From NCBI GenBank assembly GCA_016285455.1, contig JAEEQS010000002.1, positions 274,797 to 338,796 on the forward strand: a DNA stretch of 64,000 bases, written 5' to 3'. The stretch's first letter is position 1; every line of letters begins with the position of its first letter. The translations under genes and the position numbers were made by a program. The notes below the pieces were generated by a model. It made no database searches. It had not been told where the DNA came from and saw only the letters and a list, made by a program, of their open reading frames with translations. Below, piece after piece: positions 1-10,080 of the stretch. This DNA is from Bacteroidales bacterium. Lineage in GTDB: Bacteria; Bacteroidota; Bacteroidia; Bacteroidales; UBA932.

Positions 1-533
1 AAAGAAGAAGTGCGGATTTTTGTCTGGAGGGCGTAGATCTTTCTCAGAAAGGCGGTTTTCTGCTTGTAATAATCTTTCTTCTGCACATCAAGGTCTTTCA
101 GCCGCCGCTCCAGAGACTCGAGTTTGCTGTGGTCTTCAGCGGCTTTCTTTTCGGCCTTCTTTTCCAGGTCTTGGCGTTTTTTGGAAAGAATATCGCTGAG
201 GACTTGGATTGCAAGGTCTTCCTGTTCGTTTATGGCTTCCTCAGCGATTGATTTGTCTACACCGGCATCGCTGAGCCCCCTTAGGATCTTTTCAGGGCCC
301 CATTTGGAAAAGCGGAGCTTGTCACGAGTGAAGGCTTTGGCAAAACGGGCGTCGTCTATGTACTTGTCTTTTTTCAGAGATGAAATGATTTCCCCGATTT
401 CCTTTTCTTGCTTTTCTGTGAGAGGAGAGTCTTTGGAAATCCATTGGACGAGCTTCTGGCGAGCCTGTCCGGAAGAGATTTCTCTTCTGGAACATTCAGC
501 CATCAGCCGCGTTTTTGCTTTCTGTAAATCCAT
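1..533 (-). CDS. recX: RecX-family recombination regulator, partial (3' end beyond window)
   Basis: About 177 residues are visible; the frame is open to the window edge, so the C-terminus is missing. The N-terminal two thirds fit RecX: helical repeats with DARFAKAFTRDKLRFSKWG near residues 60-80, a hallmark of the family. RecX binds RecA filaments and tunes their activity; recA lies 3.5 kb away on the opposite strand. The ATG at 533 lies only 3 nt past the stop of the upstream patatin-like gene, so it is probably the last visible gene of an rlmN-patatin-recX transcript. Odd point: after residue 110 there is a long Lys/Glu-rich, coiled-coil-like stretch that ordinary RecX proteins of about 150-160 residues lack or have much shorter. 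Three copies of the 9-mer ATCGCTGAG lie within its first 275 window bases. Confidence 0.85.
   Translation of the reverse strand, partial: MDLQKAKTRLMAECSRREISSGQARQKLVQWISKDSPLTEKQEKEIGEIISSLKKDKYIDDARFAKAFTRDKLRFSKWGPEKILRGLSDAGVDKSIAEEAINEQEDLAIQVLSDILSKKRQDLEKKAEKKAAEDHSKLESLERRLKDLDVQKKDYYKQKTAFLRKIYALQTKIRTSS
192..275. repeat. Cluster of three ATCGCTGAG 9-mers (window-wide over-represented motif)
   Basis: ATCGCTGAG occurs at 192-200 (+), 240-248 (-) and 267-275 (+). By eye the same 9-mer recurs at 2757(-), 3779(+), 8994(+), 21308(+), 26255(+), 26478(+), 31559(+), 36045(-), 39578(-), 42720(+), 44741(+), 46972(-), 49936(+), 53588(+), 53668(-), 54117(-) and 56749(+). Coordinates are the leftmost base. 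Base composition predicts about 0.4-0.5 copies per 64 kb on both strands together. The copies inside recX are read in different frames (ILSD, SIAEE, LSDAG), so protein sequence does not explain them. Function unknown. Confidence 0.85.
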
Positions 534-536
534 CTG

Positions 537-2828
537 CTAGAAGTAATAGCCGAAGGACAGGTAAGCCCCAATTTTCTTCTTGTTGTAGTCGCTCCAGTGG
601 AGGTTGAAGGTCAGTGGACCGAGCTTCGTCTGATAAGCGTATTGGGCGGCAAATCCCCAGTAGCCCTTGTGGTCGAAGCTAAGCATCTTGTCTGCGCTTT
701 CTCCTGTACGCAGGTAATTTCCAATCAGATACACAAAGTGGCTCTTTCCGATTCTGCGGCGAAGGTCTGCCCTGAAGACGCTCACGGAATTGTCAAGGGC
801 GTTGGCGTAGTTGACACCTATAAACGGAATCTGATGGTCTACATATCTTCCAGGCTCGCTTCCTCCTACAAAGTTATAGAAAGGCATCTCCCTGCGGTTG
901 CGGATATTGATTCGGCCGTAAATATGAGGCTCTATTACAAACTCATGCCCCAAATCTATAGCGGAATTCAAGCTCAGCATAAAGGATGAAAAGCTCTTGA
1001 AAGTAGAATGGAAGCCCAGAAGATAATATGCAGCATCTATCTGCATAAATACGCCCCTGTTAGGAAAATACTTGCGGTCTCGGTTATCCATTATGCCTTG
1101 CCCGAATATTGAAAGATAGCTTCTTGCCTTAAGGGTGCCAAAGTCTTCTATGTTGGTCAGGAATCTGGTGAACTTGTAGTTTTCCAGCCTTACTCCCAGA
1201 CGGCCGTTCAAATCGCGGAAATACTTGATGTTGGCAAGAGCCACCTCAAAGCCGTTGTAAACGTATGAGATATTATTGTGGGAGTCTTTGTTGGAATAAA
1301 TGTTAACGTCTTTGTTGGAGAAACGGTAGCTGACTTCAAGACGAGGGAAATCTTTAAATATATGGTCGTACTCCAGCTTGATATAAGGATTGTAGCTGAG
1401 TCTGGCTGTAAGGCTGGCCTTAGGCCCGTGCATAGCATACTGGCGGATGCCCAGCCTCAGCAACATAGCCGCGGCCTCTTCTGTATCGTATCTCGCGCCA
1501 AGGCTCACAACATTTGGCTTGCCTTTTATGAACTTGAAAATCAAGTCATATTCCTGAGGCTCCTCAGACTGGCTTCCGTTTGTTTTCTTGAGCAGATAGG
1601 TAACTTGGGAAAAAGCCTGAGTGCCGTTGAAGACAGATATCGCATTGTTGATCTGAGATCCGGATATAACCTGATGCTCCTGAAGGCCGGTAAGTTTCAT
1701 AAGCCAGTCTCGGTCAAGGTCATCGGCCCCGTCGAGTATGATGTTTTTGATCATGAAATTGGCCTTGTAAACTTCCACTGCCTTGTTTGCCCTGATGTTT
1801 CCGCCGCTTTCTCCAACCAGTTTTGCCAAAGCCTTGAGCTCGCTCTCCTTTTCTTCTGCCGCCTTGTAGCCGTTAGCCATAAGCTCCGCCACGGCCTCTC
1901 GGTTAAAGCTCAAAACGCCAAACTTCTGGACATCGGGATGCAGGTAAATGTCAGTATTCTTCTTGTTCTCCTCAAATTTTTCGTTGCCCATAAGGCTGAT
2001 CAGCTGCATCAGAACGGCATCTATTCCCTTGAGTTCATCGGCATTTGCAAGGTCTGTCTGAACATCCACTCCAATAACTATGTCCGCTCCTCTTTGCTTG
2101 GCCACATCAACCGGAAAGTTATTCACGACTCCGCCATCTACCAGAACTTTGCCGTCTATGGTAACAGGGGCAAAAAAACCAGGAATAGCCATACTGGCCC
2201 TCATTGCCAGGGGAAGGCTTCCGTGGTCAAGCACAACCTCCTCTCCTGTGGCAAGGTCCGTAGCTATGCAGGCATAAGGAATAGGCAGCTTGCTGAAACT
2301 TATGGAATCCTGATAGCCAATAGCAAGGCCGTTTAGAAGATTGAGAACATTGTTGCCGGAAACAAAGCCGCCAGGAAGAGAAATAGCAGACTTGCTCTCT
2401 TTTTTAGTCTCTTTGTCAACCTCGCCCCTGAGGTCATCCAGAGGTATGTTGATTAAAAACTTTTCTTCGTCTTGTTTCTTGGAAAAATTAAGATCTTCTC
2501 GCTTGATATTGTCTGAAAGCAGGTAATCCCAATCTGCATTGCTTACAATAGAGTCTATCTGCGCAGAGCTGTATCCCATTGCATACAAGCCTCCTACAAG
2601 AGCTCCGATGGATGTTCCCATTACCATATCTGGCCTTATTCCCACTTCCTCAAGCTTTTTAATAACGCCAATGTGAGCCATTCCCTTGGCGCCTCCGCCG
2701 CAAAGCACAAGCGCTACCTTTATTTTCTTCTTGGGAGGAACACTGGAAGGATTATCCTCAGCGATGATGCTGCCTGAGCAAATCAGAACAGCCATAATGG
2801 TCAGAATCGTTTTCTTCAGAATATCCAT
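537..2828 (-). CDS. Patatin-like phospholipase with C-terminal outer-membrane barrel (PlpD/type Vd-like)
   Basis: 763 residues from the ATG at 2828; a TTG 18 nt upstream would also work (MKKFFV...). Order: signal peptide (MDILKKTILTIMAVLICSG), patatin domain with oxyanion loop CGGGAKG (about 44-50), nucleophile in GTSIG (Ser near 73) and catalytic Asp in VDGG (near 231), POTRA-like linker (about 350-430), then a BamA/TamA-type surface-antigen barrel ending in a terminal Phe (GYYF), as expected of BAM substrates. The family resembles type Vd autotransporters, which present a lipase domain through a 16-strand barrel. The gene begins after rlmN and ends 3 nt before recX. A paralogue with the same architecture lies at 36854-39217. 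The lipase substrate cannot be told from sequence. Confidence 0.88.
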   Translation of the reverse strand: MDILKKTILTIMAVLICSGSIIAEDNPSSVPPKKKIKVALVLCGGGAKGMAHIGVIKKLEEVGIRPDMVMGTSIGALVGGLYAMGYSSAQIDSIVSNADWDYLLSDNIKREDLNFSKKQDEEKFLINIPLDDLRGEVDKETKKESKSAISLPGGFVSGNNVLNLLNGLAIGYQDSISFSKLPIPYACIATDLATGEEVVLDHGSLPLAMRASMAIPGFFAPVTIDGKVLVDGGVVNNFPVDVAKQRGADIVIGVDVQTDLANADELKGIDAVLMQLISLMGNEKFEENKKNTDIYLHPDVQKFGVLSFNREAVAELMANGYKAAEEKESELKALAKLVGESGGNIRANKAVEVYKANFMIKNIILDGADDLDRDWLMKLTGLQEHQVISGSQINNAISVFNGTQAFSQVTYLLKKTNGSQSEEPQEYDLIFKFIKGKPNVVSLGARYDTEEAAAMLLRLGIRQYAMHGPKASLTARLSYNPYIKLEYDHIFKDFPRLEVSYRFSNKDVNIYSNKDSHNNISYVYNGFEVALANIKYFRDLNGRLGVRLENYKFTRFLTNIEDFGTLKARSYLSIFGQGIMDNRDRKYFPNRGVFMQIDAAYYLLGFHSTFKSFSSFMLSLNSAIDLGHEFVIEPHIYGRINIRNRREMPFYNFVGGSEPGRYVDHQIPFIGVNYANALDNSVSVFRADLRRRIGKSHFVYLIGNYLRTGESADKMLSFDHKGYWGFAAQYAYQTKLGPLTFNLHWSDYNKKKIGAYLSFGYYF

Positions 2829-2856
2829 AACAAAGAATTTTTTCAAATTTACAAAA

Positions 2857-3912
2857 CTATACGTTTCCAGCCGCTTTCCCGCTCAACATTCCGCAGGCGG
2901 CTTCTATGTCCTGGCCCCTTGAGGCTCGGAGGGTGGCTGTGATTCCGGCCTTCTCCAGTATGGCCTGGAAAGCAGTAATAGCCTGCATCGGGGAGGAAAC
3001 ATATTCCGTGTCTTTTATATCGTGGAAACGGATCAGGTTCACCCTGCATTCCAGGCCCTTGAGCATAGAAGCCAGAGCCTTGGCGTGGGCCTGAGTATCG
3101 CTGATCCCCTTGAACATAATATACTCAAAGCTCACTCTCCTCTGGCCCGTAAAGTCGTATCTTCGAATAATTTTCAGGGTTTCTTCAAGCGGGAAGGCAG
3201 CCTCGGACGGCATAATCCGGAGCCTTTCCGCGTGGAAAGGATTGTGGAGGCTTACAGCAAGATGAGCGCGGCTCTCATCCAGGAATCTTTCCAGCGGGCT
3301 CTTTCCGCTTCCTCCAACAAGACGGTTGACACCTATGGTGCTGAGAGTTATACGCTTAGGACTCCATCCGCATCCCCAGTCAGAAGTCAGGATCTCGATT
3401 GCCTTAAGCACATTGTCCAGATTGTCCAACGGCTCCCCCATTCCCATAAATACAGCATTGGTAAGTTCCTCTGCCTCTGCGATGAAGAAAAACTGGGAGA
3501 GAATCTGGGAAACGTCCAGATTGCCGTGGAACCCCTGCCTTCCTGTCATGCAGAAACGGCAGCCCATCCTGCATCCGGCCTGGGAAGATACACAGAGGGT
3601 CTTCCTGTCTTTGTCCGGAATCATCACAGTCTCAACATATTTTGTCTCGTCTGGAGAAGAAACGTCAAACAGGTACTTTCTGGTTCCGTCTTTGCTTTGG
3701 GCGTAATTGTAAAAAGGAATTGCCCCTATCTCGTATTTTTCCTCCAGAAGCTGCCTTGCCTTCAGACTCAGATTTGTCATCGCTGAGAAAGAAACAGCCC
3801 TTTTGCGGTACAGCCACTGGCTAATCTGGCTGGCGGCAAAAGACGGCAGACCCTCCTCCTTGCAGAGAGATTTCAGCTCATCGAGAGTCAGCCCGAGCAG
3901 TTTCTTCTTCAT
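2857..3912 (-). CDS. rlmN: Dual-specificity 23S rRNA (A2503)/tRNA (A37) C2-methyltransferase RlmN
   Basis: 351 residues, normal length. Radical SAM enzyme that methylates C2 of adenosine in 23S rRNA and some tRNAs. The CxxxCxxC cluster is CRMGCRFC (Cys 114, 118, 121), followed by a GMGEPLDN motif; the C-terminal Cys near 340 (AACGML) is the expected methyl-carrying residue partnering Cys118. The ATG at 3912 is the only sensible start. It is first in a minus-strand operon with the patatin-barrel gene and recX, divergent from recA across a 118-bp AT-rich gap. A TAAATTTG box (3958-3965, minus) may be its -7 element, without a clear -33 partner. Confidence 0.96.
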   Translation of the reverse strand: MKKKLLGLTLDELKSLCKEEGLPSFAASQISQWLYRKRAVSFSAMTNLSLKARQLLEEKYEIGAIPFYNYAQSKDGTRKYLFDVSSPDETKYVETVMIPDKDRKTLCVSSQAGCRMGCRFCMTGRQGFHGNLDVSQILSQFFFIAEAEELTNAVFMGMGEPLDNLDNVLKAIEILTSDWGCGWSPKRITLSTIGVNRLVGGSGKSPLERFLDESRAHLAVSLHNPFHAERLRIMPSEAAFPLEETLKIIRRYDFTGQRRVSFEYIMFKGISDTQAHAKALASMLKGLECRVNLIRFHDIKDTEYVSSPMQAITAFQAILEKAGITATLRASRGQDIEAACGMLSGKAAGNV

Positions 3913-3992
3913 TTTTCAGAAATTTTTTAAAAATTTCCGCACTTTGACGGATATTGACAAATTTACATATTTTTTTTGCATCCTGAATTCAG

Positions 3993-4000
3993 TATATTTG
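3993..4000 (+). promoter_or_regulatory. Putative recA -7 promoter element (TATATTTG)
   Basis: TATATTTG matches the Bacteroidota -7 consensus TAnnTTTG and lies 30 nt before the recA ATG. No TTTG sits at the preferred 19-21 nt spacing; the nearest one (3975-3978) is 14 nt away. No LexA-type inverted repeat is evident. Confidence 0.5.
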
Positions 4001-4030
4001 TAAGGTTAAACACAACTAAAATTTATCATT

Positions 4031-5074
4031 ATGGCTAAAGAGAAAGAGAAAACTGCCGCAACCGTGCAGAACGATGGTGTAAACGCGGAGAAGCTGAAGG
4101 CCTTGCAGGCCACGCTGGACAAGATTGAGAAGGATTTCGGCAAAGGGACGATCATGAAATTGGGAGACCAGCCAAAATTCGACGTGTCAATTATCCCGAC
4201 AGGTTCAATTGCACTGGACCACGCGTTGGGAATCGGAGGATATCCTAGAGGAAGGGTAATAGAAATTTACGGACCGGAGAGCAGCGGAAAGACAACGCTG
4301 GCTATCCACGCGATAGCAGAGGCCCAGAAGAGTGGCGGAATTGCCGCTATGATTGACGCAGAACATGCATTCGACCGCACATATGCCAAGAAACTGGGCG
4401 TTAATGTAGACACACTGCTTATTTCACAGCCGGATAACGGGGAGCAGGCTCTGGAAATTGCAGACAGCCTGATCCGTTCCGGAGCAATAGACATTGTAGT
4501 AATAGACTCCGTTGCAGCTCTTACGCCAAAGGCTGAAATTGAGGGAGATATGGGAGACAGCAAGATGGGGCTTCAGGCAAGGCTGATGAGCCAGGCTTTA
4601 AGGAAACTGACCGCCAACATCTCCAAGACCAACACCTGCTGCATCTTCATTAACCAGCTAAGGGAGAAGATCGGCGTAATGTTCGGCAATCCGGAGACAA
4701 CTACCGGCGGAAACGCTCTGAAGTTCTACGCTTCCGTGCGTCTGGACGTAAGAAAGCTTTCCCAGCTAAAAGACGGAGACGATGCCACTGGCAACCGCGC
4801 CAGAGTCAAGGTTGTAAAGAACAAGATGGCCCCTCCTTTCCGCAAGGCAGAATTCGACATAGTCTTTGGAGAAGGCATCTCCAAACTCGGTGAGATTGTG
4901 GATCTTGGAGTTGAACTTGGCATCATCAAGAAGAGCGGCAGCTGGTTCAGCTACGGAGAAAGCAAGCTGGCTCAGGGTCGCGATGCCGTTAAGCAGCTCC
5001 TAAAAGACAATCCAGAGCTCTGCGACGAAATTGAAGCCAAGGTAAGAGAGGCTCTCAAGGGAGTCAACGACTGA
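4031..5074 (+). CDS. recA: Recombinase RecA
   Basis: 347 residues. Walker [10 protein letters not shown] at about 81-89, Walker B in the [12 protein letters not shown] region, L1/L2 DNA-binding loops and the monomer-interface N-terminal helix are all present, so it should be fully functional in strand exchange and in activating self-cleavage of S24-type proteins such as the UmuD at 62265. It starts with [10 protein letters not shown], a charged extension typical of Bacteroidota RecA, and has a short acidic tail. It is followed after 8 nt by dnaG and then metG on the same strand, probably co-transcribed. There is no Shine-Dalgarno sequence. Confidence 0.98.
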   Translation: MAKEKEKTAATVQNDGVNAEKLKALQATLDKIEKDFGKGTIMKLGDQPKFDVSIIPTGSIALDHALGIGGYPRGRVIEIYGPESSGKTTLAIHAIAEAQKSGGIAAMIDAEHAFDRTYAKKLGVNVDTLLISQPDNGEQALEIADSLIRSGAIDIVVIDSVAALTPKAEIEGDMGDSKMGLQARLMSQALRKLTANISKTNTCCIFINQLREKIGVMFGNPETTTGGNALKFYASVRLDVRKLSQLKDGDDATGNRARVKVVKNKMAPPFRKAEFDIVFGEGISKLGEIVDLGVELGIIKKSGSWFSYGESKLAQGRDAVKQLLKDNPELCDEIEAKVREALKGVND

Positions 5075-5082
5075 CATTCCGA

Positions 5083-7068
5083 ATGATAGACCAGGCGACC
5101 ATAGCAAGGATCCGGGACGCTCTTGATATCGTCCAGGTAATCGGAGACTTTGTCCCTTTGAAAAGGCAAGGCTCCGATTATGTTGCCTGCTGTCCTTTCC
5201 ATCAGGAGAAGACGCCTAGTTTCCACGTTTCCCCTTCAAGGCAGTATTTCAACTGCTTTGGGTGCCACGAAAAAGGCAACGCCATAACCTTCCTGATGAA
5301 GCACGAGCAGATGACCTATGTGGAGGCTCTGAAATGGCTCGGGAACAAATACGGAATCGAGGTCAATGATGTGGAAGAGAGCTTTGAAGAAATCCAGAAA
5401 AGAAACCATCGCGATTCTCTTCTTATAATCAATGAATATGCCGGAAAGTACTTCACCAATGCCCTTCTGAATACAGATGAGGGGCGGAGCGTGGGGCTTT
5501 CATATTTCCGGGAAAGGGGCTTTACAGACCAGACTATCAGGGAATTCCAGCTTGGCTATTCCAAGAGGGAGAAAGATGCCTTCACCAAAGAAGCCATTGC
5601 AGCCGGATACAAGAAAAGCCTTCTTCTGGAGCTCGGCCTTTCTGTGGAAAAACAAGACGGGCCTTATGCCGGAGAAGTTACAGACAAGTTCCACGAGAGG
5701 GTGATTTTCCCTATCCGGTCAGTTAACGGAAAAATTGTGGCATTCGGCGGAAGAATCCTCTCTTCAGAAAAGAGTTCAGTTAAATACATGAACTCTCCAG
5801 AGAGCGATATATATCACAAAAAGAGAGTTCTATATGGTCTTTACGAGGCCCGCAACGCCATATCCCAGAAGAAAAACTGCTACCTGGTAGAGGGTTACAC
5901 AGATGTGATTTCTATGCACCAGGCTGGAATTGAAAACGTTGTGGCAAGCTGTGGAACGGCCCTTACGGAAGAGCAGGTACTGCTTCTAAAACGGTTCACC
6001 CAGAAAATCACCATAATCTACGACGGAGATCAGGCTGGAGTTAACGCAGCCCTTAAAGGCATCAACCTCTTCCTCCAGAAAGGAATGAATGTGAAGGTAG
6101 TGCTGATCCCTGGCGGGGAAGATCCGGATTCATTTGCCAGAACCCATCGCAGAGAAGAGATAGAAGATTTTCTGGAAAAAAGCGAGGAGGATTTCATTGT
6201 CTATCAGTTCCGCAACCTTTCCAAGAACCTCAGCGGAGACCCCTACCAAGAAGGGCAGATGATAAACGAGATTGCAACTAGCGTCTCTATGATAGACGAT
6301 CCGGGAATCCGTTCCGCTTATATTACCAGAGCCTCTGATCTTCTGGGAATTGGAAGAGAAGACTTTTCTGAAAAAGTTAATACTCTCCGCACAGAAAGGC
6401 TGAGTCAGGCCGCCGCCTACAAGTCCGGCCAAAGGGCTTATTCTTCAAATCCAGACCCTGCCGCCTACAGAAGGGCAACCGGAGAAAAGACTCCGGCACT
6501 CAAGGCAGAAGACGAGCTCCGCAAAAGCGAGCGTGACCTTATCTATCTGCTTCTGAAATTCGGAAGAGAAACTCTCCACAATCTCCGCAACGCTTATGTG
6601 GGCGCTGAAAGGGTTTACGAGCCTACTGTTGCCGAATACCTGAAACAAACGCTGGAAGTTGACGGACTGCAGATTACGGACCCTGTCCTGAAGAAAATCC
6701 ACGACCTCTACTTTGAAAACGTGAAGGCCGGAGACAGCACCACGGAAGTGGAACGTTTCTTCATCAGCAGCATGGACCAGGAGATTTCAGACACAGCTAT
6801 AGAAATCCTTTCTTCTTCCTACCGTTTCCGCAGCGAAAAAATAGAACGCTCCGTAGATGAAATCAGCAAGAATCTCTCTGCTGTTTTGCCGCGTACCGTT
6901 TACGTATATAAGTCAAAAGTTATAAATTTGCGCCTTGCAGCCTTGCGGGGCCGGCTTCTTGAGCTAGACCCTTCACAGGAAGAAGAAAGCAGAAAAATTA
7001 CAGCCCAGATTCAGCAGCTGTCTACTGTAAAGAGCCGGTTGCTGAGAGAGGCAAAATTCGCCAAATAA
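5083..7068 (+). CDS. dnaG: DNA primase DnaG
   Basis: 661 residues. N-terminal CHC2 zinc finger with Cys37, His40, Cys58 and Cys61; a central Toprim core with [12 protein letters not shown] (catalytic Glu) and YDGDQAG (metal-binding Asp pair); then a helical C-terminal domain for the replicative helicase. It synthesises RNA primers for replication. The start 8 nt after the recA stop and the 8-nt gap to metG suggest an operon. One ATCGCGAT palindrome lies inside at 5408-5415. Nothing is missing compared with family members. Confidence 0.97.
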   Translation: MIDQATIARIRDALDIVQVIGDFVPLKRQGSDYVACCPFHQEKTPSFHVSPSRQYFNCFGCHEKGNAITFLMKHEQMTYVEALKWLGNKYGIEVNDVEESFEEIQKRNHRDSLLIINEYAGKYFTNALLNTDEGRSVGLSYFRERGFTDQTIREFQLGYSKREKDAFTKEAIAAGYKKSLLLELGLSVEKQDGPYAGEVTDKFHERVIFPIRSVNGKIVAFGGRILSSEKSSVKYMNSPESDIYHKKRVLYGLYEARNAISQKKNCYLVEGYTDVISMHQAGIENVVASCGTALTEEQVLLLKRFTQKITIIYDGDQAGVNAALKGINLFLQKGMNVKVVLIPGGEDPDSFARTHRREEIEDFLEKSEEDFIVYQFRNLSKNLSGDPYQEGQMINEIATSVSMIDDPGIRSAYITRASDLLGIGREDFSEKVNTLRTERLSQAAAYKSGQRAYSSNPDPAAYRRATGEKTPALKAEDELRKSERDLIYLLLKFGRETLHNLRNAYVGAERVYEPTVAEYLKQTLEVDGLQITDPVLKKIHDLYFENVKAGDSTTEVERFFISSMDQEISDTAIEILSSSYRFRSEKIERSVDEISKNLSAVLPRTVYVYKSKVINLRLAALRGRLLELDPSQEEESRKITAQIQQLSTVKSRLLREAKFAK

Positions 7069-7076
7069 AAAGATTT

Positions 7077-9179
7077 ATGGAAAAGAACTTCAAGAGACAT
7101 CTCATTACCGCCGCCCTTCCTTATGCCAACGGAAGTGTCCACATCGGGCATTTGGCAGGTGTTTACGTTCCCGCAGACATATATGTACGCTTCCTCCGCC
7201 TTAAGGGAGAAGATGTGCTTTTCATCTGCGGAAGCGACGAGCACGGCGTTCCAATCACTTTCAAAGCCAAGGACTTGGGATGTTCTCCTCAAGAAATCGT
7301 GGATAAATATCACGCCATCATAAAAGACTCCTTCAACCGCTTTGGAATAAGTTTCAGCATCTATTCCAGGACCAGCTCAAAGATTCACCATCAGACCGCA
7401 GCCGAATTCTTCAGCAAGCTCTACAAAGACGGCAAATTCATTGAGAGTGAAAGCGAGCAGTATTACGATCCTGCCGCCGGGGTTTTCCTTGCAGACCGCT
7501 ACATTATGGGAACCTGCCCTAAGTGCGGAAACGAAAAGGCTTACGGAGACCAGTGCGAAAAGTGCGGCAGCACCCTTTCTCCGGATGAACTGATTGATCC
7601 TCATTCCCGTCTCAGCGGCGAAAAGCCCGTAAAGAAGATGACCAAGCACTGGTACCTTCCTCTGGACAAATATGAGGGATGGCTCAAGGAGTGGATCATA
7701 GACGGCCACAAGGAGTGGAAAACCAACGTTTACGGCCAGTGCAAGAGCTGGCTTGACGGCGGCCTGAGACCGAGAGCCGTTACCAGAGACCTGGACTGGG
7801 GAGTTCCTGTTCCTCTGGATGAAGCCAAAGGCAAAGTTCTGTACGTTTGGTTCGACGCCCCTATCGGCTACATCTCCAACACCAAGGAACTGCTTCCAAA
7901 CGACTGGGAAAAATGGTGGAAGAGCCCGGATACCAGAATGATTCACTTCATTGGCAAAGACAATATTGTTTTCCACTGCATAGTTTTCCCTTCTATGCTC
8001 AAGGCTTATGGAGACTATATCCTGCCGGAAAACGTTCCTGCAAACGAGTTCCTCAACCTTGAGGGAGACAAGATTTCCACATCCCGCAACTGGGCCATCT
8101 GGCTGGAAGAGTATCTTGAGCAGTTCCCTGGCCAGCAGGATGTTATGAGATATGTTCTCTGCGCTAACGCTCCGGAAACAAAAGACAATGACTTCACCTG
8201 GAAAGACTTCCAGGCAAGGAACAACAGCGAACTTGTGGCCATCTACGGAAACTTTGTAAACCGCGCCCTGGTTCTTACCAACAAGTATTTTGGAGGAGCC
8301 GTTCCTGGGTACAAAGAAGAAGAGCTCACCCAGGAAGACCGCAACCTTATAGAGGCCGTTCCGCAGATTGTTTCAAACCTGAACAACTGCCTGGAACATT
8401 TCAAGTTCAGAGATGCCGTAAAGGAAGCTATGAACCTTGCTAGACTGGGCAACAAATACCTTACAGACACAGAGCCTTGGAAAGTATTCAAGACAGATCC
8501 GCAGAGAGTTGCCGTAATACTGAATCTCTGCCTGCAGATCTGCGCTAACCTTTCCATTGCCTTTGAGCCATTCTGCCCGTTCTCCTCAAAGAAACTCCAG
8601 GTTATGCTGGGCCTTGCGCAGAAGAAAGACGAGGTTTGCCCTCAGAGCGTTCCAGAAGGTCTCATTAAATGGGAGAATCTCGGGCGAATGGATATCCTTA
8701 AAGAAGGAGACAAGATAGGAACTCCAGAGCTTCTTTTCAGCAAGATAGAAGACGAGGCCATTACCTTCCAGACAGACCGCCTTGCGGCCATCAAGAAAGC
8801 CAACCAGGAAAAAGAAGCTGCAGAAGAAGCCAGCCATCCAGAGCCTCTGGCTCCTGAATGCACAATAGACGATTTTGCCAAGATGGACATCCGTACCGCT
8901 ACCGTCCTTCAGGCAGAGGCTGTTCCAAAGACAGACAAGCTTCTCAAGCTTACCATAGACACAGGCGTAGACCAGAGAGTTATTGTTTCCGGCATCGCTG
9001 AGTATTATACTCCTGAGCAAATGCTTGGAAGGCAGATTTGCATTCTGGCCAACCTCAAGCCAAGGAAAATCAGGGGCATAGAGAGCAACGGAATGATACT
9101 TATGGCAAAAGACAGAAGCGGCAAGATGAGATTCATCACGCCTGAGCAGATTATGCCAAACGGAGCAAAAATTGGCTAG
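7077..9179 (+). CDS. metG: Methionyl-tRNA synthetase with C-terminal tRNA-binding domain
   Basis: 700 residues. Class I synthetase: HIGH-type motif in [10 protein letters not shown] (about residues 18-27), a zinc knuckle CPKCGN...CEKCG near 145-162, KMSKS-type signature KISTS, anticodon-binding helical domain, a Glu/Ala-rich linker, then an EMAP-II/Trbp-like dimerising tRNA-binding domain (about 595-700) beginning [11 protein letters not shown]. It charges initiator and elongator tRNA-Met. The stop TAG (9177-9179) directly abuts the stop of the convergent gene at 9180 with no intervening base and no terminator hairpin. Confidence 0.97.
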   Translation: MEKNFKRHLITAALPYANGSVHIGHLAGVYVPADIYVRFLRLKGEDVLFICGSDEHGVPITFKAKDLGCSPQEIVDKYHAIIKDSFNRFGISFSIYSRTSSKIHHQTAAEFFSKLYKDGKFIESESEQYYDPAAGVFLADRYIMGTCPKCGNEKAYGDQCEKCGSTLSPDELIDPHSRLSGEKPVKKMTKHWYLPLDKYEGWLKEWIIDGHKEWKTNVYGQCKSWLDGGLRPRAVTRDLDWGVPVPLDEAKGKVLYVWFDAPIGYISNTKELLPNDWEKWWKSPDTRMIHFIGKDNIVFHCIVFPSMLKAYGDYILPENVPANEFLNLEGDKISTSRNWAIWLEEYLEQFPGQQDVMRYVLCANAPETKDNDFTWKDFQARNNSELVAIYGNFVNRALVLTNKYFGGAVPGYKEEELTQEDRNLIEAVPQIVSNLNNCLEHFKFRDAVKEAMNLARLGNKYLTDTEPWKVFKTDPQRVAVILNLCLQICANLSIAFEPFCPFSSKKLQVMLGLAQKKDEVCPQSVPEGLIKWENLGRMDILKEGDKIGTPELLFSKIEDEAITFQTDRLAAIKKANQEKEAAEEASHPEPLAPECTIDDFAKMDIRTATVLQAEAVPKTDKLLKLTIDTGVDQRVIVSGIAEYYTPEQMLGRQICILANLKPRKIRGIESNGMILMAKDRSGKMRFITPEQIMPNGAKIG

Positions 9180-9893
9180 CTAAAGCTTGTAATTGAGTAT
9201 TTCAAGCTCTTCCTTTGTATAGAGAATCTTTTCCAGCAAAGGCCTGAGTTCTTCCTTGAAGACAAAAATCAGAAGAACCGCAATCACAAGAAGAGCCAGA
9301 ATTGCCAACAGAATAAGCGGGAGCCTTGAGCTCCTGCTTTTCTTTTTGACAGGTGCAGGCTCAGGAACCGGCTCCGGCTCAGGAGCAGTTTCTACGATTG
9401 GCTCTGGTTCAATGACCGGCTCGGGCTCTGGTTCAACGACTGGTTCCGGTTCAACGACCGGCTCAGGTTCTGGCTTGTCTCTTAGGTCAAGAGTCTCTAG
9501 CCCGAATGTCTCTGTAGAAAGCTCAAATCCTGGAGCTGGATCCACACTGAAACCATTTTCCTTGTCGTAGAGGAATGTGCCGAATCCTTCAAGAGTATAG
9601 ATTCCCTCCTTCTCAATACTCGTGCGCAATTCTTCCAGATCCTTGTAAAGGGCTCGTTTTGCGGCCATTCTGGAGATTTCCCTCTGAAGGGCGTATTCGT
9701 TCAAAAGAATATCATTGGAAGAAAGATTATAGTTGTCAAAGGCGAGCTTCTTGCCAGGAGGGCAGACCACCATTCCGTTCTCGGAAAACGAGGCCGGTAC
9801 ATCCTCAAGACGGATGGCGCCCATAAAAGGAAGGATGAGTTCCCCGTCGCGGAGAACGATTTTTCTGAATAAGGAGGAAAGGTCTGCTTCCAT
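9180..9893 (-). CDS. HU-CCDC81-type domain protein with Glu-Pro repeat and membrane helix
   Basis: 237 residues. The first 125 match the HU-like, CCDC81-type domain seen in Bacteroidota proteins often annotated 'HU-CCDC81 and SPOR domain-containing': LPFMGAIRLEDVPA, PPGKKLAFDNYN, EGFGTFLYD and FELSTETFGLE are recognisable blocks. A low-complexity stretch (about 143-180) of tandem EPEPV units follows, then a basic KKKSRSSR patch and one transmembrane helix (about 190-212), with about 25 residues beyond. The usual C-terminal SPOR domain is absent, so this is a truncated or variant architecture with the HU-like domain probably cytoplasmic. It has its own promoter (9913-9945, minus). Function unknown; a link between nucleoid or septum and membrane is only a guess. 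Confidence 0.75.
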   Translation of the reverse strand: MEADLSSLFRKIVLRDGELILPFMGAIRLEDVPASFSENGMVVCPPGKKLAFDNYNLSSNDILLNEYALQREISRMAAKRALYKDLEELRTSIEKEGIYTLEGFGTFLYDKENGFSVDPAPGFELSTETFGLETLDLRDKPEPEPVVEPEPVVEPEPEPVIEPEPIVETAPEPEPVPEPAPVKKKSRSSRLPLILLAILALLVIAVLLIFVFKEELRPLLEKILYTKEELEILNYKL

Positions 9894-9912
9894 TGCTCAA
9901 AGATTTCTATGA

Positions 9913-9945
9913 CAAAGTTACTTTAATTTGCCGATTTACATCAAA
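9913..9945 (-). promoter_or_regulatory. Promoter for the HU-CCDC81-type gene (TTTG-N21-TAACTTTG)
   Basis: On the minus strand TTTG (9945-9942) is followed after 21 nt by TAACTTTG (9920-9913), a good match to the Bacteroidota sigma-ABfr consensus, about 20 nt before the ATG at 9893. Confidence 0.65.
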
Positions 9946-9948
9946 AGA

Positions 9949-9980
9949 TTTGGAACATAGTCAAAAAAAATATACTTTTG
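9949..9980 (+). promoter_or_regulatory. Promoter for tRNA-Asn (TTTG-N20-TACTTTTG)
   Basis: TTTG at 9949-9952 and TACTTTTG at 9973-9980 are 20 nt apart and end 17 nt before the mature tRNA 5' end, the expected layout for a short tRNA transcript. Confidence 0.7.
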
Positions 9981-9997
9981 CAATCCCAAAAACAACT

Positions 9998-10071
9998 GCC
10001 TGCATAGCTCAGTTGGTTAGAGCACATGACTGTTAATCATGGGGTCGTAGGTTCAAGTCCTTCTGCAGGCG
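9998..10071 (+). tRNA. tRNA-Asn (GTT)
   Basis: 74 nt. Perfect 7-bp acceptor stem GCCTGCA/TGCAGGC, D stem GCTC/GAGC, anticodon stem CATGA/TCATG with loop CTGTTAA (anticodon GTT at 10032-10034), T loop TTCAAGT, discriminator G. The T stem GTAGG/CCTTC has one T-T mismatch. Only CA of the CCA end is encoded contiguously after G73. It is transcribed alone and closed by the hairpin at 10081-10110. Confidence 0.97.
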
Positions 10072-10080
10072 CAAAATTAA

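Noticed and set aside
597..989. 130-codon plus-strand ORF near the left end
   Set aside because: Opposite-strand shadow of the patatin-barrel gene.
1278..2336. 352-codon plus-strand ORF inside the patatin-barrel gene
   Set aside because: Shadow of a well-supported gene on the other strand; no recognisable protein features.
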